Below are positions 1-12,776 of a stretch of 51,165 bases of DNA, one piece after another. Source of the stretch: Halopseudomonas pachastrellae (GTDB lineage Bacteria > Pseudomonadota > Gammaproteobacteria > Pseudomonadales > Pseudomonadaceae). The position numbers and the translations under genes were made by a program. Positions within the stretch are counted from its first letter, which is position 1, and every line of letters starts with the position of its first letter. The stretch covers positions 1 to 51,165 of the forward strand of contig NZ_FOUD01000017.1 in the NCBI RefSeq assembly GCF_900114765.1. Direction: 5' to 3'. The notes under the pieces were generated by a model. It was given only the letters and a program-made list of their open reading frames with translations. It did no database searches and was not told the origin of the DNA.

Positions 1-27
1 GGCGTCGGCGAAGGTCATCTGCTTCAT
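1..27 (-). CDS. IS5-family transposase, N-terminal fragment (cut by window edge)
   Basis: The start codon is at 27 on the minus strand. The nine visible codons read MKQMTFADA, identical to the start of the transposase at 5002-5982. The remainder is outside the window, so whether this copy is intact cannot be judged. Confidence 0.75.
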
Positions 28-91
28 CGGGAAACTCGGTGGGTGGGGTCGCGGTATTTTGCCAAATCAGAAAGTCTTTTTCAGAGTTTCC
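1..91 (-). mobile_element. IS5-family element, left copy, truncated by window edge
   Basis: Read on the minus strand, these 91 bases match the first 91 bases of the complete IS5-family copy at 4937-6127. They include the terminal sequence GGAAACTCTGAA, a short leader and the first nine transposase codons. The two copies differ at several places in the leader, so they are not very recent duplicates. The element end is followed by CTAG at 92-95, the same tetranucleotide that borders both ends of the copy at 4937-6127. The rest of the element lies left of the window. It faces the other copy in inverted orientation, with the ptx operon between them. Confidence 0.85.
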
Positions 92-134
92 CTAGGCTGA
101 CAAGCCAAGCGCTGGATCGCAACCATCCATCACC

Positions 135-4540
<4,406 letters not shown>

Positions 4541-4936
4541 TTGATCACCTTTCGCAATATTGCTGGCCGCACAATTGCGGTTCGCGATGCAAAGGGTAGA
4601 AATTCCTTGTTACCGCACTGCTTCTAAAGGATGACATTTCGATGAATACTTCGAATCTGCCGTAGCGGGGCGGCAAGCGAAGCCGTGGAAGAACGGGCGC
4701 AACGTAGCGTCTTTCTTCACGCGGGATACAGGAGGCTTTGATTGATACTGCTGCGGATTCGCTACAGTAACGTTGGGCCAGAACGTAATGCCATCCAAGC
4801 AAGAGAGCGCACACTAGCGGACTATAGGAGACATTCTATTCTTGCCCGTCGATTGACCTAGGCCGTTATGTGGCTGGTCGAAACCTTCAGGTGCCGCCCA
4901 ACTAGACGTCTGTTGTCGCGCCCAGCTTAATGCTAG
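4541..4936. other. ptx promoter region, no gene
   Basis: No convincing coding sequence is seen between ptxA and the IS5 copy. It should hold the ptx promoter. The only recognisable motif is the weak Pho-box-like pair at 4631-4648. CTAG at 4933-4936 is the target site abutting the IS. Confidence 0.6.
4631..4648 (-). promoter_or_regulatory. Possible Pho box upstream of ptxA
   Basis: On the minus strand two half sites, TATTCAT and ATGTCAT, start 11 bases apart, the spacing of PhoB half sites (consensus CTGTCAT). The second matches six of seven positions, the first only four. The site is about 90 bases upstream of the ptxA start. Phosphate-starvation control of ptx is known in P. stutzeri, but this exact site is inference. 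Confidence 0.35.
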
Positions 4937-6127
4937 GGAAACTCTGAAGAAGACTTCCAGATTTTGGCAAAATACCCGGATTCCACCCACCGAGTTTCCC
5001 GATGAAGCAGATGACCTTCGCCGACGCCGAGTACGCCGGTAAGCGCAAACAAACCCGCAAAGAGTTGTTCCTGATCGAGATGGATCGGGTGGTGCCGTGG
5101 AAGGGCTTGATTGCTTTGATCGAGCCACATTATCCGAAGGGTGAAGGCGGTCGTCCGGCCTATCCGCTGATGGCGATGCTGCGCGTGCACCTGATGCAAA
5201 ACTGGTTCGGTTACAGCGATCCAGCGATGGAAGAGGCGCTGTACGAGACCACGATCCTGCGCCAGTTTGCCGGGCTGAACCTGGAGCGCATCCCCGACGA
5301 AACCACCATTCTCAACTTCCGCCGCTTGCTGGAGAAACACGAGCTGGCGGCCGGCATCCTCGCTGTCATCAATGGCTATCTGGGCGACCGCGGCCTGTCG
5401 CTGCGCCAGGGCACCATCGTCGATGCAACGCTGATCAATGCGCCCAGTTCGACCAAGAACAAGGACGGCAAGCGCGACCCGGAAATGCACCAGACCAAGA
5501 AGGGAAACCAGTATTATTTTGGCATGAAGGCCCACATCGGCGCCGATGACGAATCGGGTCTGGTGCACAGCGTAGTGGGCACGGCGGCCAATGTGGCGGA
5601 TGTCACCCAGGTGGACAAATTGCTGCATGGCGACGAAAACGTGGTCTGCGCCGATGCAGGCTACACCGGTGTCGAAAAGCGGCCCGAGCATGAAGGACGT
5701 GAAGTTATCTGGCAGGTGGCGGCACGCCGCAGCACCTACAAAAAACTCGATAAGCGCAGCGTGCTGTACAAAGCCAAGCGCAAGATTGAGAAGGCCAAGG
5801 CTCAGGTACGAGCCAAGGTCGAGCATCCGTTCCGGGTGATCAAGCGCCAGTTCGGTTATGTGAAGGTGCGCTTCCGTGGTCTGGCGAAGAACACGGCGCA
5901 ACTGATGACGCTGTTCGCTCTGTCGAACCTGTGGATGGCGCGCCGACATTTACTGACGAATGCAGGAGAGGTGCGCCTGTAATGCGGGAAATGGCCACCG
6001 GAGTGGGGTCCGGGTGGCGAAAACGTAAGAAATACTCGTCGAATTGATTGTTTTTTGATCATTTGGCGAGTTTAAAAGTTGCGCTAGGTGGTATGCCGGG
6101 GAAATACATGGCTACTTCAGACCATCC
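4937..6127 (+). mobile_element. IS5-family insertion sequence, complete, CTAG target duplication
   Basis: A 1191-base element with one transposase gene. The left end begins GGAAACTCTGAAG. The right end finishes CTTCAGACCATCC, so the terminal inverted repeats are imperfect: 19 of 26 positions agree when the flanking CTAG is included. CTAG directly flanks both ends (4933-4936 and 6128-6131), the four-base YTAR duplication typical of the IS5 group. This fixes the boundaries. An inverted, diverged partial copy is at 1-91. Confidence 0.88.
5002..5982 (+). CDS. IS5-family DDE transposase
   Basis: A 326-residue transposase with an N-terminal DUF772-type region and a C-terminal DDE catalytic domain. 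The likely triad is Asp141 (in IVDATLI), Asp218 (in CADAGYTG) and Glu274 (in AKVEHPFRVIK). The frame is full-length with no disruption, so the element looks capable of transposition. The start ATG at 5002 is 65 bases inside the element. The first nine residues are repeated in the partial copy at the left window edge. Confidence 0.95.
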   Translation: MKQMTFADAEYAGKRKQTRKELFLIEMDRVVPWKGLIALIEPHYPKGEGGRPAYPLMAMLRVHLMQNWFGYSDPAMEEALYETTILRQFAGLNLERIPDETTILNFRRLLEKHELAAGILAVINGYLGDRGLSLRQGTIVDATLINAPSSTKNKDGKRDPEMHQTKKGNQYYFGMKAHIGADDESGLVHSVVGTAANVADVTQVDKLLHGDENVVCADAGYTGVEKRPEHEGREVIWQVAARRSTYKKLDKRSVLYKAKRKIEKAKAQVRAKVEHPFRVIKRQFGYVKVRFRGLAKNTAQLMTLFALSNLWMARRHLLTNAGEVRL

Positions 6128-6190
6128 CTAGTTCAGGCATAGGTACCAGAGAGTTGGTGCTCTACAGATAATTCAACAAGGAAAGGTGGC

Positions 6191-6787
6191 ATGAGCAAGG
6201 CTATAGGCATTAGCGATTGGGGACAGGTGTTAGATGAGGTGAATGGTGGCTATGGCGAGTACCTTTCGCTCTATAGCTATGACAAATACCCCGCGGCAGA
6301 CTACGAGCGGTTCAAGAAAACCTTCTCAGCGTTAAACGCCGATGTCGAAATGCGTGCAGCCTTAATGTGGAAGTGGGGCCACTGGGGTAAGGACAACTTC
6401 CCTGCCAAGCAGCAAGCATTGACAGCAGTCGCCGGCCAACTGTGGCCACGTTATTGCGATTGGGCGAGTTCACTCGACTGCGAGCGTACGGCAGAGAGTT
6501 GTTTTAAGTGGTGGTGGGGAGCGCTGGAGAAGAAACGTTACATTACGTGTGCGTACCTGACTCACCTGACCCATCCAGAACAGGTTCCGATTATCGATCA
6601 GCACAACTTCCGCGCCATGAATCACTTGTGTCGTGTTCAGAAGGCCAAGAGAGTTCCTTCAAATTGGAGCGATATTGAGCGTCTGAAGTCCTTTGTTGTG
6701 CAGCTCGCCGAACGCCTAGACGTCACAGAGTCGGATTTGGATAAATATCTGATGATGTATGGGCGCAGCTTGAAGCGGGCGCGGTAG
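6191..6787 (+). CDS. Hypothetical protein, first gene of an SbcCD-like locus
   Basis: A 198-residue soluble protein, Trp- and Tyr-rich, with no signal peptide or membrane segment; I do not recognise its family. The stretch YLTHLTHPEQVPIIDQHNFRAM (about residues 118-139) weakly recalls the helix-hairpin-helix glycosylase fold, where an Asp follows a Pro-rich turn, but this is not enough for a call. A clear ribosome-binding site (AAGGAAAGG) precedes the ATG. It is separated from the following metallophosphoesterase gene by 177 bases and a hairpin, so joint function is only suggested by position. Codon use looks ordinary for an accessory gene. Confidence 0.7.
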   Translation: MSKAIGISDWGQVLDEVNGGYGEYLSLYSYDKYPAADYERFKKTFSALNADVEMRAALMWKWGHWGKDNFPAKQQALTAVAGQLWPRYCDWASSLDCERTAESCFKWWWGALEKKRYITCAYLTHLTHPEQVPIIDQHNFRAMNHLCRVQKAKRVPSNWSDIERLKSFVVQLAERLDVTESDLDKYLMMYGRSLKRAR

Positions 6788-6808
6788 AGCCCTGCTTTGG
6801 CAGGGCTC
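6787..6808 (+). terminator. Hairpin directly after the hypothetical gene
   Basis: A perfect nine-base-pair stem (GAGCCCTGC / GCAGGGCTC) with a TTTG loop begins at the stop codon of the 6191-6787 gene. No T-run follows, so termination would be weak or Rho-assisted. Confidence 0.45.
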
Positions 6809-6964
6809 CGTGCGGCAAGCGGCAACTCCTGCCCCAAAACTTTACCTGTACGAATAGCCAATCTGGACGTCCAGACGGTTGTTGCATAGGGTTCATGCTT
6901 GGCCAGATAGCCAGCGGGGTTTCGCTCGGCTGGCGCCACCCGCAGCAAGGAGAAGAAGCGGCCC

Positions 6965-8077
6965 ATGTCGAGGATATTACACACCGCTGATTGGCAGATC
7001 GGTCGGCAGTACAGCAGATTCGAGGTGGAAGACGCTGTGGTATTGGCGGCAGCGCGGACCTCCACGGTTGAAAAAATTGCAGCACTGGCGGCGGCTGAGA
7101 ATGTTGATGCGGTGCTTGTGGCTGGGGATGTATTTGATGCGCAGGGCGTCAGCGAACTGACCATTCGGCGTTTGTTCAATGCTACATCCGTCTTTGCCGG
7201 CCCTTGGATTATGTTGCCCGGAAATCATGATGCAGCTTTGGCTGAAAGCGTCTGGGATCGTGCCGAGCGCATCGGTGCCATCCCAGCCAATGTTCATGTA
7301 ATCAAAGAGCCGGGTGTGCTGGTGCTGGAAGAACAAGGCATTGCTGTTTTGGGCGCGCCATTGACCCAGCGTCAGACATACGATGACCTGACTGCCTGGT
7401 TTGACAGCGCGCAGACCCCAGCAGGGCTTCTACGAGTCGGGTTGGCCCATGGCAGCGTGCAGGGCTTGCTGCATGAGGATGTCGATTCCCACAACCCGAT
7501 TGCTGCTGACCGCGCGGCAACCGCGCATCTTGATTATTTGGCTCTGGGCGACTGGCATGGATTCAAGCAGGTCGACCAGCGCACGGTTTACAGTGGCACT
7601 CCGGAGCCTGATCGCTTCAAGGACAATGGGGCTGGTCAGGTTGTGTTGGTTGACTTGCCGGCCTTGGGCGAGCCTCCGGTGCTGTCTACAAGGCATGTAG
7701 GGCAGTTTATCTGGCTCCAATGGAGTGCTCAGCTCGAAGTTGCCAGCGACTTGGATGTGCTGATCGAACGGCTTCAAGAGCTGGAGCCCAATTCAGTGCT
7801 CAGTCTGAAAGTTTCAGGGCAAACCGATCTCGCCGGTCAGGCTCGTTTGCAGCGTGCGCTCGCGGTTGCGCAGGCTCGCTGTCGTAGCGTCGACTGTGAT
7901 GTTAAAGACTTGCGTCTTGAGCCCACAGACGAAGATATAGCCGCGTTGAGCGCAGACGGTTACCTGGGCGACGTTATTGCCGAGCTACGCGACCGCGAGG
8001 GTGATTCCCCAGTCGCCAAGGATGCCCTCGTGCTGCTGACCAGCTTGCTGAGCAAGGACGCGGAGGTGCAGGCATGA
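6965..8077 (+). CDS. SbcD/Mre11-like metallophosphoesterase (DNA repair exonuclease family)
   Basis: A 370-residue calcineurin-like phosphoesterase. The metal-binding motifs appear in order: D9-W-Q11, GDVFD (Asp55), GNHD (87-89), AHG (His162) and GDWH (196-198). The first motif has Gln where Mre11/SbcD usually have His (DxH). The C-terminal part resembles SbcD/YhaO-like proteins. It overlaps the next gene, an SbcC-like ATPase, by four bases (ATGA), so the two are coupled and probably form a nuclease-ATPase complex acting on DNA ends. It is neither the size nor the sequence of the housekeeping SbcD, and it lies in accessory DNA, so a role in mobile-element biology or defence is possible but unproven. 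Confidence 0.85.
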   Translation: MSRILHTADWQIGRQYSRFEVEDAVVLAAARTSTVEKIAALAAAENVDAVLVAGDVFDAQGVSELTIRRLFNATSVFAGPWIMLPGNHDAALAESVWDRAERIGAIPANVHVIKEPGVLVLEEQGIAVLGAPLTQRQTYDDLTAWFDSAQTPAGLLRVGLAHGSVQGLLHEDVDSHNPIAADRAATAHLDYLALGDWHGFKQVDQRTVYSGTPEPDRFKDNGAGQVVLVDLPALGEPPVLSTRHVGQFIWLQWSAQLEVASDLDVLIERLQELEPNSVLSLKVSGQTDLAGQARLQRALAVAQARCRSVDCDVKDLRLEPTDEDIAALSADGYLGDVIAELRDREGDSPVAKDALVLLTSLLSKDAEVQA

Positions 8078-10722
8078 AGGTTCAATCCATACGTGTTGAG
8101 CAGTTGCGGCAGTTTCGCCAGCCGCTTGAAATCCGTGACCTCGGACCGGGCATCAACCTGTTCGTCGGCCCTAATGAGTCTGGCAAAAGCACCTTGGTAC
8201 GCGCAATTCGAGCCGCGTTTTTCGAACGATATAAGTCCAGCAGTGTTGAGGATCTGAGACCCTGGGGGGACTCCTCGGCAGCGCCTGAAGTGGCGATCGA
8301 ATTTGAGTGGCAGGGCGAGTATTGGAAACTCAACAAACGCTTTCTGCGGCAAAAGCGATGCGACCTGCAGATCGGAGGTCGATCTTGCAGTGGTGAGGAA
8401 GCAGAAGACCAGCTCAGTACTCTGTTGGGCTACGAATTCGCAGGCAGCGGTGCCAGCAAGCCTAAGCATTGGGGAATTCCAGGCCTCTTGTGGGTAGAGC
8501 AGGGGCAGGGGCAGGAGATCAACGACGCGGTAGACAGTGCCGAGGCGCATTTGCAGGCGGCTCTTGGCGGCAACGTAAGCGAGCTTACCAGCTCCGTCGG
8601 CGATGCCGTTTTTGAGCGAGTGCGGGAGGAGCGTAGCAAGCTCAGGACCGCGTCCACCGACAAGCCAACCGGTGAGCTAGCCAAGGCGATCAAGCATGTT
8701 GCGGAGCTGGAAAGCCATCATGCTGAGCTACTAGACAAAGTTGATAGCTACCGCTTGCAGGTTGATCGTCTAGGGGACCTCCTGATTGCTCAAAAGCAGG
8801 ATGACAGTAAACCTTGGTTGGCCTTCAGGGCCGATGCCAAGGCGGCAATGCAGCAGCTTGAGGCAATCAAGGCGATGCAGAGCGAACAGGCTCGAGAACA
8901 CCGTGAGTTGCAGCAGAATCAAGAGAGCCAGCGACTATATAGTGAAAGCCTGCAGCAGGGTTCGCAGCGCCAGGCGCTGCTTGCCGAGCGCCAGCGTGAG
9001 TTGAGTGGTGCCACTCACTCGCTGGCAGACAAACAGGCCCTTGAGCCTTCTCTGTTGCAGCGTTTGCAACAAGCGCAAAGTCAAAGCCAGGCGGCGGGGG
9101 AGCAGCTTAGACTGGCCCGACTGCAAGAACAGCGGTGTGAACGGCAATCTGCCCTGCAGCTGCTCAAGAGCGCCTTGCATGATGCCGAGCAAAAGCTGGA
9201 GCAGGCGAAGTCCGAGGCCGCGAGCTTGGCGCAGCAACGCGCGCAGCTGGCAGCCCTGGTTGTTGAGCCGGCCGCGCTGAAGCAGTTAAAGGTGGTAGCG
9301 CAAGAACTGGATCGATTACAGATTCTGCAGCAAACAGCGGCTACCAGGCTGCGCTATCAATTCCATGATGGACAGGTTGCGAAACTTAACGGCGTAGCTA
9401 TCGAGGGCGCGTCGGAGCAGCTTTTGTCTGTTCCGGGCATATTGGAAATTGAAGGCGTTGGTCGGCTGGAAATTTACCCGGGCGGCACCAACCTCGCGGT
9501 TACTGCTGAGCGTCAGCGGCAATACGAGCAGGAGCGCCTTGCCCTGCTGGACCGGCTCGGAGCCGCCGATCTTCAGCAGGCTGAAGGCAACGCGGTGCTG
9601 GCGCAGAGGCTAGAGGGCGAAATCGGTAGTCTGCAGAAGGCTATTGCACAGCTGGCACCCGATGGCATCGACGCATTGGCGCAAACAGTGCAATCCCTGC
9701 GGGAGCGTGCAGAGCACGCGCAAAACCAGCTTGACCAGATGCCCTCTGCAAGTGACAGCGTCACCACTGTCGACTTGGCGCAGGAGCAGCTGAGCGTTGC
9801 GACAGAACGGTTGAGCAGTCTCGAGTCAGCCTTGGTCGATCAGCGCCGTGAGGTTGCACTACTTGCGCAGCAGGTACAACACCTCAGCGGCGAGTGTGAG
9901 CGTCTACAACGCGAGGTGGATGACCCCGCAACCAGGGCTCGAGAAGAACAACTGCTTCAGCAATTGGGTATGTTGAAACTTGAGCAGCGGCGTCTGGAGC
10001 AGTCGCTGGAACAGCGTAGCCAGGAAATTCACGCAGCCCGTCCGGATATTTTGGAGCAGGATATCAAGCGGCTGGAGTCGAGTGCAGACGCCGCGGAACA
10101 CGCCAGCCGTCAGCGCGATAGGGAAATTCAGGATCTCAGGGTGCGTCTTGAAGTGATGGGGGCTGAGGGGCTTGAAGAGCAGAGCGCCGAAGTCCAAACC
10201 ACGCTGCAAGCCGCTCGGGGGCGACTGGATGAACTCGAGCGCAGAGCGGATGCGCTTTCATTGCTGCAACGCTTGCTTCAGGAAAAGCGCCAAGAGTTAA
10301 CTCAGCGCTTGCAGGCACCGCTGCAGAAACACCTGAATCACTACCTGCAGCTACTGTTTCCACAGGCCTCGCTGGTTGTCGATGAACACCTGAAACCTGT
10401 TCAGCTAGCACGTGGCTCCCGCGGCGAAGCATTTCATGAAGCGTTGGGGGCCCTGAGCTTTGGGGCAAGGGAGCAAATGGGGTTAATCAGCCGTTTGGCC
10501 TACGCCGACATGTTGCAGGAAGCGGGGAAACCCACGCTGATCATTCTTGACGACGCATTGGTGCATAGCGATACGCAGCGATTAGCTCAGATGAAGCGCG
10601 TTCTATTTGATGCTGCTCAACGGCATCAAATTTTGTTGTTCAGTTGCCATCCGGAAAATTGGCAGGATCTGGGTATACGGGCTCGTGAGATGGCGGGGCT
10701 AAAAGCCGCTGGGACAGAATAA
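8074..10722 (+). CDS. SbcC/Rad50-like (YhaN-type) SMC ATPase
   Basis: An 882-residue SMC-like ATPase. The N-terminal half-ATPase has Walker A GPNESGKST (32-40). The C-terminal half has the signature LSFGAREQM (from 794), Walker B LIILDD (822-827) and an H-loop His859 (SCHPEN). Between them are two long Gln/Glu/Ala-rich coiled-coil arms (about 190-410 and 480-760) around a small hinge-like globular patch near 410-480. No CxxC zinc hook is visible, unlike Rad50/SbcC, which fits the YhaN-type group. It is translationally coupled to the upstream phosphoesterase. Predicted role: ATP-dependent DNA-end clamp that controls the nuclease. The exact biological job is unknown. Confidence 0.85.
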   Translation: MKVQSIRVEQLRQFRQPLEIRDLGPGINLFVGPNESGKSTLVRAIRAAFFERYKSSSVEDLRPWGDSSAAPEVAIEFEWQGEYWKLNKRFLRQKRCDLQIGGRSCSGEEAEDQLSTLLGYEFAGSGASKPKHWGIPGLLWVEQGQGQEINDAVDSAEAHLQAALGGNVSELTSSVGDAVFERVREERSKLRTASTDKPTGELAKAIKHVAELESHHAELLDKVDSYRLQVDRLGDLLIAQKQDDSKPWLAFRADAKAAMQQLEAIKAMQSEQAREHRELQQNQESQRLYSESLQQGSQRQALLAERQRELSGATHSLADKQALEPSLLQRLQQAQSQSQAAGEQLRLARLQEQRCERQSALQLLKSALHDAEQKLEQAKSEAASLAQQRAQLAALVVEPAALKQLKVVAQELDRLQILQQTAATRLRYQFHDGQVAKLNGVAIEGASEQLLSVPGILEIEGVGRLEIYPGGTNLAVTAERQRQYEQERLALLDRLGAADLQQAEGNAVLAQRLEGEIGSLQKAIAQLAPDGIDALAQTVQSLRERAEHAQNQLDQMPSASDSVTTVDLAQEQLSVATERLSSLESALVDQRREVALLAQQVQHLSGECERLQREVDDPATRAREEQLLQQLGMLKLEQRRLEQSLEQRSQEIHAARPDILEQDIKRLESSADAAEHASRQRDREIQDLRVRLEVMGAEGLEEQSAEVQTTLQAARGRLDELERRADALSLLQRLLQEKRQELTQRLQAPLQKHLNHYLQLLFPQASLVVDEHLKPVQLARGSRGEAFHEALGALSFGAREQMGLISRLAYADMLQEAGKPTLIILDDALVHSDTQRLAQMKRVLFDAAQRHQILLFSCHPENWQDLGIRAREMAGLKAAGTE

Positions 10723-10846
10723 TTTTGGCGCGAAGCTAATGTTTATGGGGACAAAGCCCGCCATTCTGGCCGAGGTTCGGCGCCTGACGCAAAGTCAGCG
10801 CTGAGAGCGCCCCTCTTGCTGCAGAGCCGCAGTTTGAGCCAGGGCC

Positions 10847-11260
10847 GTGTTACAAGCCAAGGGAGCAGTGGGCGCCCCGGTACCGGATACGCATGAGCGC
10901 CCGCCTGTGTTGGTAGAGGCGGAGTTGCTCAAAAGCAGCATTACCGGCGGTAACAAAATCCGTATGGCTTCGCGCTACGTGGAGAATATCTTCGCCGATA
11001 CTATCGAGCCAGAAACTCGCAGAAGCATCTGGAGCCCGGCGTACGCGGCTAGCATCATCTGGACTGCTGCCGGCAATAAGATCCAAACACGGATTGAGAG
11101 TTGTCCCTACTTTACAACGCCTGCGGACGTATTGGCGCGTGCCAAACCTGCCAAAACCATTGAGAAGGTGCACCGATTTATCCGTGCTCTATCATCTCAC
11201 CCTTCGACCTCGCTAGCCCTGCGCTATTGGGCGACTGAGCACCTAGATGAAATCGAGTGA
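10847..11260 (+). CDS. Hypothetical protein
   Basis: An open frame of up to 137 residues with a GTG start at 10847. The composition looks protein-like but I do not recognise the family. There are no membrane segments. The start is uncertain: no good ribosome-binding site is seen, and an internal ATG at 10963 would give a shorter protein. It lies 124 bases downstream of the SbcC-like gene on the same strand. Confidence 0.45.
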   Translation: MLQAKGAVGAPVPDTHERPPVLVEAELLKSSITGGNKIRMASRYVENIFADTIEPETRRSIWSPAYAASIIWTAAGNKIQTRIESCPYFTTPADVLARAKPAKTIEKVHRFIRALSSHPSTSLALRYWATEHLDEIE

Positions 11261-11313
11261 TGCGCCTGTTGTTCTGGTAATTTTACGGTTTGAAAAGGAT
11301 TTATAGGGGATTT

Positions 11314-11547
11314 ATGGAGTATTTGTTCTATATCGGCATCACGCTGTTCGTGATTGGTTTTATTTGGTTCTATGTGTTGGCCTTTGCTCAAAGCATTCTA
11401 TGGGGTATTGGTTGTGTGCTGTTTTTCCCAGTGTGCTTGGTGTTTCTGGTGCTCGATTGGCAGCGAACTTGTATGCCGGCCATCGCGATGTTCTCCGGTG
11501 TTGGCTTTATAGTGGCCGCGACCGCGGCGGGTGTTGGGATGAAATGA
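11314..11547 (+). CDS. Small membrane protein, hypothetical
   Basis: A 77-residue protein dominated by two to three hydrophobic segments (about 3-25, 28-45 and 55-75) with a short polar turn containing WQRTC. The ATG at 11314 follows AGGGGA at a good distance and is preferred over a TTG eight codons upstream. Function unknown; probably an inner-membrane protein. Confidence 0.6.
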   Translation: MEYLFYIGITLFVIGFIWFYVLAFAQSILWGIGCVLFFPVCLVFLVLDWQRTCMPAIAMFSGVGFIVAATAAGVGMK

Positions 11548-11759
11548 GCCAGACGCGGGCTCACATACTCAGTGTGATCTATAGTGTTTTGCCGCGTGCA
11601 TAGGGGCGGACCCCATCTCCAGCGGGTGTTGAACGGGGCGGCGGATTCGATTCCGGGCTGGCTTTAGCTGACTTTCTTGCAGAGCGCGAATTGAGGGGCG
11701 GCGACACGTTCTATATGCTGCGGACAACTACAGTCAGGGAGACAGGCTTGATATATCCG

Positions 11760-12776
11760 CTAACGATTTTTGCGTGCACTTGGCTTCTTGAGGAGATCAC
11801 GGTGTCGCATTCTGTCGATCTCGGCCTCCGCCACAGTCCATTTTCGGGTGAGTTTATGCACCCCCAGGCTCAGCAGCTGCTCGCACAGGCGGCGGGCGTT
11901 GTAGCCATACAGGCTTATATAGTGGGCTACGCCCCGGACGTGGAGGTAACGAGAGGGAGAGCCGCCGCTGATACTAGCAAACTCTATAACTAGCCAATCT
12001 GCGATCTCCTTGGACGCTGTGACGATGCTGACTTCCAGTGTGCGGTTCGCGTCTCCTATGTGCCCATCCCCCTCTATGAAGCCGACTAGAAATGCTAATG
12101 TTTCAGCATTGTTCAGGTTGGCACCTGGAGGTTTCAGAGTAGTGGTTTTGTTAGGAGTGACGTTCCAGTTCCGCTCGAGGTCTTGTATCCACTGAGGTAC
12201 GCCGGAGATGCGCAGCTCTGCCTGAAGGTGGCCGCTCCCAGATTTGTAGATGCGGATTGGTCCGGTGTAGCCCGTGGCCATGCGGACCCACTCCAGCAGA
12301 TAACGGTCCTCGTATTTTAGGGAAATGCTAACCTGATTTATTTTTTTTCCGCCGCTTTCTAGGCGAATACAGCCGTCGGCAGCGAGCAGCCCGGCCAGAT
12401 AGGAGTTGTCGGCGTTGGGGGTCTGAAAAAAACTATGGTTTTTGTCGTAACAGGCGTTCTTTCTAGAATTTACAAAGCTGATGCCCAACCGTTGCCCCCG
12501 CTGGGTGACTGACCCCTCGCTACGCCCTAGATGCGCCGCTATCTCAGCGCGAGTCATTGCTGTAGCGTGCGCTCGGAGATATTGGTCTTCAGCGTCGGTA
12601 TAGGCGTCGATCAGGTAGTTGGCGTGTCTGAGTTGCATCTGGTGCGCCTGCCCTCTGACCGAGGACCAACTGCGGTTCAGGCGGGTAGCGATATCGCGTG
12701 CGCAGACCCCTTGTGCATATGCGTCTGCCAGAGTGGAACGTTCCGATGGTGTCCAGGCGCGTTTTCCGCTAGGCAT
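11760..12776 (-). CDS. Free-standing LAGLIDADG homing endonuclease
   Basis: A 338-residue protein with two LAGLIDADG motifs: LAGLLAADG (127-135, catalytic Asp134) and FLVGFIEGDG (229-238, Asp237). This is the single-chain two-motif architecture that cuts long asymmetric sites. The first 100 residues hold two HTH or Myb-like repeats (WTPSERSTLADAYA... and YTDAEDQYLRAHA...), probably for DNA recognition. It is not embedded in a recognisable intron or intein; both neighbours are intergenic. The ATG at 12776 is preferred. A GTG 12 codons upstream is separated from it by a G8 run. Such genes are uncommon in pseudomonad chromosomes and suggest phage or mobile origin. Confidence 0.85.
   Translation of the reverse strand: MPSGKRAWTPSERSTLADAYAQGVCARDIATRLNRSWSSVRGQAHQMQLRHANYLIDAYTDAEDQYLRAHATAMTRAEIAAHLGRSEGSVTQRGQRLGISFVNSRKNACYDKNHSFFQTPNADNSYLAGLLAADGCIRLESGGKKINQVSISLKYEDRYLLEWVRMATGYTGPIRIYKSGSGHLQAELRISGVPQWIQDLERNWNVTPNKTTTLKPPGANLNNAETLAFLVGFIEGDGHIGDANRTLEVSIVTASKEIADWLVIEFASISGGSPSRYLHVRGVAHYISLYGYNARRLCEQLLSLGVHKLTRKWTVAEAEIDRMRHRDLLKKPSARKNR

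Noticed and set aside
11604..11993. Open frame on the plus strand opposite the endonuclease 3' end
   Set aside because: Mostly antisense to a well-supported gene; the short upstream part is unrecognised and lacks a start signal.
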